Source: Azospirillum doebereinerae (GTDB taxonomy: Bacteria > Pseudomonadota > Alphaproteobacteria > Azospirillales > Azospirillaceae). Taken from it: a DNA stretch of 64,000 nucleotides. The stretch is taken from NCBI RefSeq assembly GCF_003989665.1, contig NZ_RZIJ01000018.1:62001-126000 (forward strand), given 5' to 3'. The first letter of the stretch is position 1. Every line of letters begins with the position of its first letter. The notes under the pieces were generated by a model. The model ran no database searches. It was given only the letters and a program-made list of their open reading frames with translations, and was not told where the DNA came from. A program made the position numbers and the translations under genes. Positions 1-8,371 of the stretch are shown here, in pieces.

Positions 1-104
1 GAGTAAAGCGGCACCGACGCGTAGGCCAGCCCGATCATCCCGAACACCAGCCCGAACAGCGACGACAGGATGACGAGGTTGCGGCGGCGGAGGTCCTGCT
101 TCAT
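1..104 (-). CDS. ctaG: Cytochrome c oxidase assembly protein CtaG/Cox11, N-terminal fragment
   Basis: Only the first 34 codons lie in the window; the gene runs off the left edge. They encode MKQDLRRRNLVIL followed by a membrane segment ending in GLAYASVPLYS, which fits the Cox11 N-terminus, where a single transmembrane helix precedes a periplasmic domain that delivers copper to CuB of subunit I. An AAGGGGA Shine-Dalgarno lies about 7 bases before the ATG. It follows ctaC, ctaD, ctaB and a small membrane ORF on the same strand, the usual alphaproteobacterial cox order. The copper-binding cysteines are outside the window, so the call rests on the N-terminus and context. Confidence 0.8.
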   Translation of the reverse strand, partial: MKQDLRRRNLVILSSLFGLVFGMIGLAYASVPLY

Positions 105-126
105 GGCGTCGGTTCCCCTTGCGGCG

Positions 127-279
127 TCAGTGCCCGGCGCTCATGCGGACGATGGTGATGGCGTAGAACAGCGCGACCAGCGCCAGCAGCGCCAGCAGCA
201 CGGCGTAGTTGCGCCCGCGCAGCCGCTTGGCACGCTCGGCCGCCTGCTTGCCGGGAATCTCGCGTTCCATGACGGTCAT
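127..279 (-). CDS. Small single-helix membrane protein of the cox operon (CoxF-like)
   Basis: This 50-codon ORF starts with an ATG that overlaps the ctaB stop codon (ATGA), so it is probably translationally coupled. A basic stretch (KQAAERAKRLRGRNY) is followed by one hydrophobic helix (about residues 26-45) and the tail VRMSAGH. Small proteins of this shape, often named CoxF or simply hypothetical, sit between ctaB and ctaG in many alphaproteobacterial operons. A role in oxidase assembly is likely from position but nothing in the sequence shows a function. It ends 22 bases before ctaG. Confidence 0.8.
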   Translation of the reverse strand: MTVMEREIPGKQAAERAKRLRGRNYAVLLALLALVALFYAITIVRMSAGH

Positions 280-1190
280 GCCCCACCTCCAACGACAAGC
301 CGCTCGCCGATCATCAGGGCGAACAGCAGGAACAGATACAGGATCGAAAAGGCGAACATCTTCTTGGCCGGCCCGTCGTCGGTCGCGCGCAGGACACGCA
401 CGGCGCAGCCGACGAACATCAGGCCCAGCAGGCTCGACGCCGCCAGATAGACCGGCCCGGCGATCCCGACGAAATACGGCGCCGCCGCGACCGGCAGCAG
501 CACCAGCGTGTAGAGCAGCATCTGCCGCTTGGTCGATTCCGGCCCGGCGACCACCGGCATCATCGGCACCCCGGCGCGCGTGTAATCGGCGTTGCGGAAC
601 AGCGCCAGCGCCCAGAAATGCGGCGGCGTCCACAGGAAGATCAGCCCGAACAGCAGGATCGACGGCAGTTCCACCCCGCCCGTCACCGCCGCCCAGCCGA
701 TCATCGGCGGAAAGGCACCGGCAGCGCCGCCGATGACGATGTTCTGCGGGGTCCGCCGCTTCAGCCCCATGGTGTAGACGAAGACGTAGAAGACGATGGT
801 CATCGCCAGCAGCGCGGCCGCCGTCCAGTTCACCGCGATGCCCATCACCAGCGTGGACAGCACCGACAGGGTGACGCCGAAGCCCAGAGCCTCGTCGGCG
901 CCGACGCGGCCGGACGGGATCGGGCGCTTGGCGGTGCGGGTCATCACCGCGTCGATGTCGCGGTCGTACCACATGTTGATGGCGCCCGACGCCCCGGCCC
1001 CGACCGCGATGCACAGCACGGCGACCGCGCCGATCAGCGGATGGATGTGCCCCGGCGCCAGCACCAGCCCGGCCAGCCCGGTGAACACCACCAGGGACAT
1101 GACCCTCGGCTTCAGCAACTCGATGAAGTCGCCGGCCGAGGCTCCGGGCGCGCGTTGCCCCAGCGCGATGTCGTTCGTCATATCGGTCAT
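276..1190 (-). CDS. ctaB: Protoheme IX farnesyltransferase (heme O synthase)
   Basis: This 304-residue multi-pass protein of the UbiA prenyltransferase family converts protoheme IX to heme O by adding a farnesyl group, the first step to heme A for the oxidase encoded beside it. The family motif NMWYDRDIDAVM, with the N-x3-D-x3-D metal and diphosphate ligands, and the following TAKRPIPSGR are clear at about one third of the length. I chose the ATG at 1190 because GGAGGG lies 7 bases before it; an in-frame GTG at 1205 has no such site. The gene follows ctaD after an interval holding a stem-loop, and its stop overlaps the next start. Confidence 0.95.
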   Translation of the reverse strand: MTDMTNDIALGQRAPGASAGDFIELLKPRVMSLVVFTGLAGLVLAPGHIHPLIGAVAVLCIAVGAGASGAINMWYDRDIDAVMTRTAKRPIPSGRVGADEALGFGVTLSVLSTLVMGIAVNWTAAALLAMTIVFYVFVYTMGLKRRTPQNIVIGGAAGAFPPMIGWAAVTGGVELPSILLFGLIFLWTPPHFWALALFRNADYTRAGVPMMPVVAGPESTKRQMLLYTLVLLPVAAAPYFVGIAGPVYLAASSLLGLMFVGCAVRVLRATDDGPAKKMFAFSILYLFLLFALMIGERLVVGGGA

Positions 1191-1221
1191 GGGCAACCCT
1201 CCCACGCTGTCTTGTTGGCTC

Positions 1222-1258
1222 GGACCGGGCGCATCCTTTTCGGGGAGGCGCCCGGTCC
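1222..1258 (-). promoter_or_regulatory. Stem-loop between ctaD and ctaB
   Basis: GGACCGGGCG (1222-1231) is repeated as its exact reverse complement at 1249-1258 with a 17-base loop. It lies between the ctaD stop and the ctaB start. No T-run follows on the minus strand, so it is more likely an mRNA processing or stability element, or a partial terminator, than a full intrinsic terminator. Confidence 0.6.
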
Positions 1259-1284
1259 CGGCTTAGTCGGTCACTTGACGGCTA

Positions 1285-2895
1285 TCACTTGACCTGCGGC
1301 AGGGTCTCGAAGGCGTGGAACGGCGGGGGCGAGCTGACCGTCCATTCCAGCGTCCCGGCCTGCGGTCCCCAATAGGCGCCCGGCACCTTCTCGCCGCTGC
1401 GCAGCGTCTTGAAAGCGATCCAGACGAACAGCAGGGTCGAGGCGAAGGACAGGTAGGCGCCGAAGGAGGAGATCATGTTCCACCCCCAGAAGGCGTCCGG
1501 ATAGTCGGGGATGCGGCGCGGCATGCCGGCCAGACCCAGGAAGTGCTGCGGGAAGAACAGCAGGTTGACGCCGACGAAGGTCGTGTAGAAATGGACCTTG
1601 CCCCAGAACTCCGGATACTGGCGGCCCGACATCTTGCCGATCCAGTAGTACCAGCCGGCGAAGATCGAGAACACCGCGCCCAGAGACAGCACGTAGTGGA
1701 AGTGAGCGACGACGTAGTAGGTGTCGTGCATGACGTTGTCGAGACCGCCGTTGGCCAGCACCACGCCGGTCACGCCGCCGACGGTGAACAGGAAGATGAA
1801 GCCGATGGCCCAGAGCATCGGGACCTTGAAGTCGATGGAGCCGCCCCACATCGTGGCGATCCAGGAGAAGATCTTCACGCCGGTCGGCACCGCGATGATC
1901 ATGGTCGCGGCGGTGAAATAGGCCTTGGTGTTGACGTCGAGGCCCACCGTGTACATGTGGTGCGCCCACACGACGAAGCCGACGACGCCGATGGCGACCA
2001 TGGCGTAGGCCATGCCGAGGTAGCCGAAGATCGGCTTCTTGGCGAAGGTCGAGATGATGTGGCTGATGATGCCGAAGGCCGGCAGGATCATGATGTACAC
2101 TTCGGGGTGGCCGAAGAACCAGAACAGGTGCTGGAACAGGATCGGGTCGCCGCCGCCTTCGGGATTGAAGAAGGTGGTGCCGAAGTTGCGGTCGGTCAGC
2201 AGCATCGTGATGGCGCCGCCCAGAACCGGCACGGCCAGCAGCAGCAGGAAGGCCGTCACCAGCATCGCCCAGACGAACAGCGGCATCTTGTGCAGCGTCA
2301 TGCCCGGCGCGCGCATGTTGAAGATGGTGGTGATGAAGTTCACCGCGCCCAGGATCGAGCTGGCGCCCGCCAGATGCAACGCGAAGATCGCCATGTCCAC
2401 CGACGGCCCGCCATGGCCGAGCTGCGAGGACAGCGGCGGGTAGATCGTCCAGCCGGTGCCGGCGCCGGGGCCGACGAAGGCCGAGCCCAGCAGCAGCAGG
2501 AAGGCCGGCACGATCAGCCAGAAGCTGATGTTGTTCATGCGCGGGAAGGCCATGTCGGGCGAGCCGATCATGAGCGGCACGAACCAGTTGCCGAAGCCGC
2601 CGATCAGCGCCGGCATGACCACGAAGAACACCATGATCAGGCCGTGGGCGGTGATCAGCATGTTCCACATCTGGCCATCGGCGACGATCTGCAGGCCGGG
2701 GGACTGCAGCTCCATGCGCATGATGACCGAGAACAGCCCGCCGATCAGCCCGGCGATCACCGAGAAGATCAGGTAGAGCGTCCCGATGTCCTTGTGGTTG
2801 GTCGAATAGAACCAGCGATGCACGAAGCCCGGAATGTGGTGGTCGTCGTGCCCGTGGTCATGCCCGTGGGCCTGTCCCGGATTGGCGTTTGCCAT
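1285..2895 (-). CDS. ctaD: Cytochrome c oxidase subunit I (aa3 type)
   Basis: This 536-residue, 12-helix protein is the catalytic subunit carrying heme a and the heme a3-CuB centre, reducing oxygen with electrons received from the CuA site of subunit II. The HPEVYI motif, whose His and Tyr form the cross-linked CuB ligand pair, lies in WFFGHPEVYIMILPAFG, and AHFHYVLSLGAVF carries heme ligands. Length matches the family. The cytoplasmic N-terminus is rich in histidine (AHGHDHGHDDHH), which is common here but of unknown use. The ATG at 2895 follows GGTAGAG. It lies 121 bases downstream of ctaC. Confidence 0.97.
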   Translation of the reverse strand: MANANPGQAHGHDHGHDDHHIPGFVHRWFYSTNHKDIGTLYLIFSVIAGLIGGLFSVIMRMELQSPGLQIVADGQMWNMLITAHGLIMVFFVVMPALIGGFGNWFVPLMIGSPDMAFPRMNNISFWLIVPAFLLLLGSAFVGPGAGTGWTIYPPLSSQLGHGGPSVDMAIFALHLAGASSILGAVNFITTIFNMRAPGMTLHKMPLFVWAMLVTAFLLLLAVPVLGGAITMLLTDRNFGTTFFNPEGGGDPILFQHLFWFFGHPEVYIMILPAFGIISHIISTFAKKPIFGYLGMAYAMVAIGVVGFVVWAHHMYTVGLDVNTKAYFTAATMIIAVPTGVKIFSWIATMWGGSIDFKVPMLWAIGFIFLFTVGGVTGVVLANGGLDNVMHDTYYVVAHFHYVLSLGAVFSIFAGWYYWIGKMSGRQYPEFWGKVHFYTTFVGVNLLFFPQHFLGLAGMPRRIPDYPDAFWGWNMISSFGAYLSFASTLLFVWIAFKTLRSGEKVPGAYWGPQAGTLEWTVSSPPPFHAFETLPQVK

Positions 2896-3016
2896 GTCTC
2901 TACCCTTTGTCGCTGCCCCCCGGACCGGCCCTGGACGTTCCGTCTTCGGAAACCCTGGCTCTGGCTGGGGTTGGTTCTTCTTTGGCGTTCGTTCGATGCG
3001 GCGTTCGGCCCGGCGT

Positions 3017-3865
3017 TTACTGGACCGCGCCGGCGGCCGGGGCCGGGGCCTGCGCGACGTCGCGGCTGCGGTCGCCGATCCCCTGCGCGGTCTTGGTCTT
3101 GGCGACCCAGGCGTCGAAGTTCGGCTTGGACATCACCTCGACCGCGATCGGCATGTAGCCATGGTTGACGCCGCAGATTTCCGAGCACTGGCCGTAATAG
3201 ACGCCCTCGCGCTCGGCCTTGAACCAGGTCTCGTTGATGCGGCCCGGCACGCCGTCCTTCTTCACGCCGAAGGACGGGATGGCCCAGGAGTGGATCACGT
3301 CGCCGGCCGTGACCAGCAGGCGCACGGTGGCGTTGACCGGAACCACGACGCGGTTGTCGACCTCCAGAAGCCGGCGCTGGCCGGGCTTCAGGTCGGATTC
3401 CTGGATGAGGTTGCTGGAAAAGGCGATGTTGTCGTGGTCGGGGTATTCGTAATCCCAGTACCACTGGCGGCCGGTGACCTTGATGGTCATGTCGGCCTGC
3501 GGCACCCGCTCCGCGACGTAGAGCAGCTTGAAGGACGGCACGGCGACCACGATCAGGATGATCACCGGCAGGACGGTCCAGGCCACCTCGAGCAGCGTGT
3601 GGTGCGAGGTCTTGGACGGAACCGGGTTCTTCTTGGCGTTGAAGCGCACGACGCAATAGGCCAGCAACGCCGCCACGAAGATCACGATCAGCGTGATGAT
3701 GACGGTCAGCAGGCTGTGGAACGAGTCCATCAGGTGCTTGACGGGCGACGCCGGTTCCTGGAGGCCGATCTGCCACGGATGCGGCTCGTTCGCGAGGGCC
3801 GTGCCGGCGCCCGCCGTTGACATGACCACCGCCAGCCCGGCGGCCCACAGGCTCTGCCTCTTCAT
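3017..3865 (-). CDS. ctaC: Cytochrome c oxidase subunit II
   Basis: The 282-residue product has a signal peptide (cleavage near ALA-NEP), two membrane helices (about 48-72 and 92-116) and a periplasmic cupredoxin domain. It takes electrons from cytochrome c and passes them to subunit I. The CuA ligands are present: His192 and the cluster QCSEICGVNHGYM with Cys227, Glu229, Cys231, His235 and Met238. The aromatic entry patch reads GRQWYWDYEY. The ATG at 3865 follows GAGAGGG and begins MKRQSLWAAG; an upstream in-frame start at 3949 would add 28 residues without a secretion role. It is the first gene of the cox cluster. Confidence 0.97.
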   Translation of the reverse strand: MKRQSLWAAGLAVVMSTAGAGTALANEPHPWQIGLQEPASPVKHLMDSFHSLLTVIITLIVIFVAALLAYCVVRFNAKKNPVPSKTSHHTLLEVAWTVLPVIILIVVAVPSFKLLYVAERVPQADMTIKVTGRQWYWDYEYPDHDNIAFSSNLIQESDLKPGQRRLLEVDNRVVVPVNATVRLLVTAGDVIHSWAIPSFGVKKDGVPGRINETWFKAEREGVYYGQCSEICGVNHGYMPIAVEVMSKPNFDAWVAKTKTAQGIGDRSRDVAQAPAPAAGAVQ

Positions 3866-4014
3866 CCCCAACCCTCTCTTAGCCGCGACGTTCGTCATAG
3901 GCCGCGGTCGTCTCTTCCCGCCGGCCTCGCCTCCGCCCATATTTTTCACCGCGCCCCCGCTCGCTGGCAGGGAAAACAGCTGGGCTTATCAGCGAAAACC
4001 GGATCATGCAGGGA

Positions 4015-4034
4015 TCGCGCCATTTTAGGCGCGA
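4015..4034. promoter_or_regulatory. Inverted repeat upstream of ctaC
   Basis: TCGCGCC and GGCGCGA flank a six-base A+T centre (attttA), about 150 bases upstream of the ctaC start in a 603-base gap (3866-4468). Read on the minus strand the centre is TAAAAT, which could be a -10 element, but I see no matching -35. It may be an operator for the cox genes. The rest of the gap holds the palindromic repeat at 4319-4426 and no credible ORF. Confidence 0.35.
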
Positions 4035-4318
4035 CATTTCCCCGCGGCCGGAGCTTATCCCCTCATCACGCTTGGTTACAAGCGATTCCTCTTTCCGGCT
4101 GTGGGCTTGGATCGACCTCGGTTTTCGGTTCTGCATGGTGGTAAAGGTTGAGCTTTGGCAGGGGTTAAGCCATGCGGCATCCTGTCGCAGTCCGTTGGAT
4201 CAGCGAATTTTTTCCGGCAGGCGGGATGGAAAGGGTGTTTTTCGGAGTAACCCGTTCGGGAATGAATTGTTGCGCTGCGGGGTCGCGGGTGTTGCGGCGC
4301 GGAGTCGGGGGTGCGCGG

Positions 4319-4426
4319 CCCCCTCCCTAACCCTCCCCCGCTTTCGCCGGAGAGGGAGACAGGAGCTTTGCAAGCATAAGGCGGAGTTCCCTCTCCCGCG
4401 AAAGCGGGGGAGGGTTAAGGAGGGGG
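4319..4426. repeat. Two-arm palindromic intergenic repeat
   Basis: A 39-base arm at 4319-4357 and its near-exact reverse complement at 4388-4426 (37 of 39 positions match) enclose a 30-base spacer. Each arm contains its own small palindrome around CCCCCGCTTTCG. Similar elements occur at 24870-24983, 29020-29127 and 33466-33580. This copy lies downstream of the DUF3422 gene and upstream of ctaC. Confidence 0.85.
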
Positions 4427-4468
4427 CAGCCCCTCAGCGATGCTCAACGCAACGGAAAGCGCCCCGAC

Positions 4469-5830
4469 TCAATGCCCGCCGGTGATGACCTTGCGGATCC
4501 GCCGCACGCCCGACCACACGAAGGCGATCACCACCGGGATCATCAGCCCGACCAGCATGTCGGGGTCGACCTTCAGCCCGAAGCCCTTCAGCCCCTTGGC
4601 CGCGTAGCCGACGATCCCGACGAGGTAGTAGCTGATCGCAACCACCGACAGCCCCTCGACGGTCTCCTGGAGCCGCAGTTGCAGATGCGCCCGCCGGTCC
4701 ATCGACTGGAGCAGCTCGGCGTTCTGCCCCTCCACCGCGATCTCGACGCGGGTGCGCAGCAGGTTGCTGGCCCGCGCCACCCGCTGCGACAGCGAGTTCA
4801 GACGCTGTTCCACCGCCTCGCAGGTGCGGATGGCCGGGGTCAGGCGGCGGTCCATGAACTCGCGCACCGTCTGGATGCCCTCGATGCGGATTTCCCGCAG
4901 TTCCTCGATGCGCTTCTCGACCAACTCGTGGTAGGCCCGCGCCGCGCCGAAGCGGTAGCTGGTCTCGGCGGCGATCTGCTCGGTCTGCGCCGCCAGCAGC
5001 GACAGGCGGTCGAGCAGGTCGCGCTCGTCCTGCAAGCCGCCCAGCGTGGCGATCCGCGTCGTCAGATCGGCCAGATCAGCCTCGATGGGGTTGATCCGGG
5101 GCAGCACGCCGCGCGCCATCGGCAGGGCCAGCAGCGCCATCACCCGGTAGGTCTCGATCTCCAACAGGCGCTGCACGACGCGGCCGGTCTGGCGCGGCGT
5201 CATCGAATGGTCGGACACCAGCACGCGCGAGAAGCCGTCGCCGTGGATCCGGAAATCCGTCCAGGCCGTCGCCGAGCGGCCGGCGATCCGCGACCCGACG
5301 TAGCTTTCCGACCCGAACATCGCCGCCATCATGTTTGGCGACGGCTCTGGCGTGTCGGCGTCGAGCACGGCGACGTGGACGCCGACCATCAGCTCGCCCG
5401 GCAGCCCGTGCAGCCACTCGCGCGGCAGGGCGTTCACCGCCGGCTCGACGAAGGGGTCGACCAACGCGCCGGCCGGCATGGCGCTCGGCCGGAAGACGGT
5501 CCAAGTCGAGAACTCCGTGTGCCGCTCCCATTTCAGCCGGAAGCTGCCGAAGGAGGCGCTGTGGTGGGTGGCGCCCTGCGGCGGGCGGGCGACCCCGGCC
5601 CAGTCGCACAGCGCCTCCAGATGGCGGCGGTCGGTGTCGGCCGCCCCCTCGCCCGACAGCATCGCCAGCATGGTGGCGCGGACCGGTGCGCTCAGCGACT
5701 CCGGTGGACGGGCGTGGACCTCGTTGGTCAGCGCCAGCCGCAGCGCGTGGTCCTTCAGGGGGCGGGAACCGGCGACCGGCGCCTCGCGGGTCAGGGTTGC
5801 CATCGTCGCGGTCGCGTCACGCTCGGTCAT
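4469..5830 (-). CDS. DUF3422 family membrane-anchored protein
   Basis: The 453-residue protein begins with the DUF3422 signature, a basic segment followed by NEVHARPPESL near residue 40. A long soluble domain is followed by helical, coiled-coil-like sequence (about 280-380) and two C-terminal hydrophobic segments (VVAISYYLVGIVGYAA and MLVGLMIPVVIAFVW), so it is probably tail-anchored in the inner membrane. The biochemical function of the family is unknown to me. The ATG at 5830 follows GGGGGAA and begins MTERDATA; an upstream in-frame start at 5947 gives an unlikely extension. It is divergent from tldD over about 205 bases. Confidence 0.88.
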   Translation of the reverse strand: MTERDATATMATLTREAPVAGSRPLKDHALRLALTNEVHARPPESLSAPVRATMLAMLSGEGAADTDRRHLEALCDWAGVARPPQGATHHSASFGSFRLKWERHTEFSTWTVFRPSAMPAGALVDPFVEPAVNALPREWLHGLPGELMVGVHVAVLDADTPEPSPNMMAAMFGSESYVGSRIAGRSATAWTDFRIHGDGFSRVLVSDHSMTPRQTGRVVQRLLEIETYRVMALLALPMARGVLPRINPIEADLADLTTRIATLGGLQDERDLLDRLSLLAAQTEQIAAETSYRFGAARAYHELVEKRIEELREIRIEGIQTVREFMDRRLTPAIRTCEAVEQRLNSLSQRVARASNLLRTRVEIAVEGQNAELLQSMDRRAHLQLRLQETVEGLSVVAISYYLVGIVGYAAKGLKGFGLKVDPDMLVGLMIPVVIAFVWSGVRRIRKVITGGH

Positions 5831-6036
5831 GCTCGGTTCCCCCGTCTTTTTCCGGCTCCGTCCGCCGCCCCAAGGCGTCCAAGCCTTGCCGGACGGCGTC
5901 CGCGTCGCCACACTATATCCCCTGTCGTTAGAGCATATCACCGGCACCGGTGCGAGAGCGCCGACGGCCGTACAACCCAGTACGATCGTTCAATCTCCCC
6001 CGACCGATCGCCCAGCCCCGAGCCCCCGGAGTGTCC

Positions 6037-7470
6037 ATGAGCGCGCTTGCCATCACCGACGATCTCTTCTTCAACCGGGCCGGCATGGACCGCGCCCGCG
6101 TCGAAGGCGTGGTGCAAGAAGCCCTGCACAACGCCGACGACGGCGAACTCTATCTGGAATACGCCCAGAGCGAATCTCTGGGCTGGGACGACGGAAAGCT
6201 GAAGTCGGCCAGCTTCGACACCACGCAGGGCTTCGGCCTGCGCGCCATCGCCGGCGAGGCGACCGGCTACGCCCACGCCTCCAACCTGTCGGAGGACGCC
6301 ATCCGCCGCGCGGCGGCCACCGTGCGCGCCGTGCAGAGTGGCCACACCGGCACGCTGGCCGAGGCGCCGGGCGGCACCAACCGCGCGCTCTACATGCCCG
6401 ACAACCCGCTGCACCTCGTCCCCTTTGAGGAGAAGGTGAAGCTGCTGGCCGACATCGACGCCTACGCGCGCGGCAAGGACGAGCGCGTCCGCCAGGTCAG
6501 CTGCTCGATCAGCGGCGAGTGGCAGGCAGTGCAGATCGTGCGCGCCGACGGCGTGCGGGTGGCCGACCTGCGGCCGCTGGTGCGCCTCAACGTCTCGGTC
6601 GTGGTGGCCGAGGGCGACCGCATGGAGACCGGCGGCTACGGCGGCGGCGGCCGCGTCACCTACGAGCACTACATCCAGCCCGAGACGTGGCGCGGCTTCG
6701 TGGACGAGGCGCTGCGGCAGGCGCTGGTCAACCTCGCCTCGGTCCCGGCCCCGGCCGGCGAGATGACCGTGGTTCTGGGCAGCGGCTGGCCCGGCATCCT
6801 GCTGCACGAGGCCATCGGCCACGGGCTGGAGGGTGACTTCAACCGCAAGAAGACCTCGGCCTTCGCCGGGTTGATGGGTCAGCGCATCGCCGCCCCCGGC
6901 GTCACCATCGTCGACGACGGCACCATCGAGAACTCGCGCGGCTCGATCTCGGTCGACGACGAGGGCACACCCGGCCAGTGCACGACGCTGATCGAGGACG
7001 GCATCCTCGTCGGCTTCATGCAGGACCGCATGAACGCCCGCCTGATGGGCATGCGCCCGACCGGCAACGGCCGGCGCCAGAGCTTCGCCTACAACCCGAT
7101 GCCGCGCATGACCAACACGGTGATGCGCAACGGCAACCACAGCCCGGACGAGATCATCGCCTCGGTGAAGAAAGGCATCTACGCCAAGAACTTCGGCGGC
7201 GGTCAGGTCGACATCACCAACGGCAAGTTCGTGTTCTCGGCCAGCGAGGCCTACCTGATCGAGGACGGCAAGCTCGGCCCCGCCGTGAAGGGCGCCACCC
7301 TGATCGGCAACGGGCCGGACAGCCTGACCCGCGTGTCGATGATCGGCAACGACAGCCGGCTCGACCCCGGCGTCGGCACCTGCGGCAAGGACGGCCAGGG
7401 CGTGCCGGTCGGCGTCGGCCAGCCGACGCTGCGGCTCGACGGGCTGACGGTGGGCGGCACGGCGGCCTGA
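6037..7470 (+). CDS. tldD: Metalloprotease TldD
   Basis: The 477-residue protein matches TldD in length and motifs. TldD with TldE (PmbA) forms a heterodimeric zinc protease that degrades unfolded peptides, matures microcin B17 and affects CcdA and gyrase inhibitors in E. coli. The zinc motif HEAIGH (His257, Glu258, His261) is followed by GLEGDFNRKKTS; the C-terminal region contains the conserved GGGQVDITNGKF. No tldE lies in the window, so the partner must be elsewhere. The ATG at 6037 begins MSALAITDDLFF after a GGAG; 29 upstream in-frame codons are arginine- and proline-rich and unlikely to be translated. Confidence 0.96.
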   Translation: MSALAITDDLFFNRAGMDRARVEGVVQEALHNADDGELYLEYAQSESLGWDDGKLKSASFDTTQGFGLRAIAGEATGYAHASNLSEDAIRRAAATVRAVQSGHTGTLAEAPGGTNRALYMPDNPLHLVPFEEKVKLLADIDAYARGKDERVRQVSCSISGEWQAVQIVRADGVRVADLRPLVRLNVSVVVAEGDRMETGGYGGGGRVTYEHYIQPETWRGFVDEALRQALVNLASVPAPAGEMTVVLGSGWPGILLHEAIGHGLEGDFNRKKTSAFAGLMGQRIAAPGVTIVDDGTIENSRGSISVDDEGTPGQCTTLIEDGILVGFMQDRMNARLMGMRPTGNGRRQSFAYNPMPRMTNTVMRNGNHSPDEIIASVKKGIYAKNFGGGQVDITNGKFVFSASEAYLIEDGKLGPAVKGATLIGNGPDSLTRVSMIGNDSRLDPGVGTCGKDGQGVPVGVGQPTLRLDGLTVGGTAA

Positions 7471-7504
7471 CCGTCGCGGCCGGAACCGAGCCTCCTGTGA
7501 ACAG

Positions 7505-7541
7505 GGATGGAAAGGGGCAAGCCCCCTTTTCATCCTTTTTT
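7505..7541 (+). terminator. Intrinsic terminator after tldD
   Basis: GGATGGAAAGGGGC (7505-7518) pairs with GCCCCCTTTTCATCC (7521-7535) and is followed by six T. It begins 35 bases after the tldD stop. Confidence 0.85.
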
Positions 7542-7586
7542 CTGTTATGAGGGGCGGCGACGCGACGATGGCGTCCAGGAGTTCGC

Positions 7587-8345
7587 ATGCCGACCTTTTC
7601 CATTATTCTCCCGACGCTCCGGCAACCTTTGGCCGAGGTGGCGGTCCGCGCCATTCTCGACGCCAGCGCCGGGCAGTCGATCGAGATCGTCCTGGTCGCT
7701 CCGTTCGCGCTGGAGCATCCCTGCGTCCGCAACGTGCTGGAAACGGAGCGACGCGGCAACTGCAGCGCCCACGCCACCGGTTACGAAGCCTCCACCGGCG
7801 ACATCATCGTCGCGATGAGCGACGACCATCTGCCGCTCCCCGGCTGGCTCGACGGGTTGGCCAAGCGGATCGAGGAGAGGGAAAAGCTCGACTTTCCTTT
7901 CCTTGGCGGGATGAACCGGCCGGATTGCCCGTTCTTCGGGACCGTGTACGGGCTCTATTACCCCTATTTCCCCGTTCTGTCGCGCCGCAGCGCCGAAGAC
8001 GTCGGCGGCTGGTTCTCCCGCGATTACCGCGCGCATTTCGGCGACCCCGATCTGGCGATGCGGGTCTGGGCGATGGGCGGGCGCTGCGAGTTGCTGCCCG
8101 GCGACCATCTCCTGGTCAACCGCGACGAGGATCCCGACAGCCAGTCGGACCACAAGACCGGATCGCTGGAAACGGATTACGCCACGTTCCTGGGGAAATA
8201 CCATCGCGCCTTCGGCGGCAGGTTTCCACAGCAGTTTCGGCAGATCAATTTCGACTATCATCTCAGCGAGTTGCGAGACGGGTCGTTCACGGTGCGCCTT
8301 CCACCGTCGGTGCATGGCGGGCGCCCGCACGATTGGCGCGGTTGA
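7587..8345 (+). CDS. Family 2 glycosyltransferase
   Basis: The 252-residue soluble protein begins with a typical GT-A fold strand (TFSIILPTLRQ), followed by a nucleotide-binding region and an acidic metal motif SDDH at residues 78-81, equivalent to DxD. FGDPDLAMRVWAMGG probably supplies the catalytic acidic residues near the C-terminus. There is no membrane segment. The sugar donor and acceptor cannot be read from the sequence. GGAG precedes the ATG. It stands alone after the tldD terminator and 26 bases before the ACT-domain gene; a YjbH-like export protein lies further downstream, which hints at a polysaccharide role. Confidence 0.85.
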   Translation: MPTFSIILPTLRQPLAEVAVRAILDASAGQSIEIVLVAPFALEHPCVRNVLETERRGNCSAHATGYEASTGDIIVAMSDDHLPLPGWLDGLAKRIEEREKLDFPFLGGMNRPDCPFFGTVYGLYYPYFPVLSRRSAEDVGGWFSRDYRAHFGDPDLAMRVWAMGGRCELLPGDHLLVNRDEDPDSQSDHKTGSLETDYATFLGKYHRAFGGRFPQQFRQINFDYHLSELRDGSFTVRLPPSVHGGRPHDWRG

Positions 8346-8371
8346 GACAAAGCAAGAGCAGGGAGGATTCC

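Noticed and set aside
101..1292. Long alanine/arginine-rich reading frames on the plus strand opposite ctaB and ctaG
   Set aside because: They are out-of-frame shadows of high-GC genes with no ribosome-binding sites or domains.
1315..3168. 617-codon plus-strand frame opposite ctaD and ctaC
   Set aside because: It is His/Asp/Arg-rich nonsense complementary to two certain oxidase genes.
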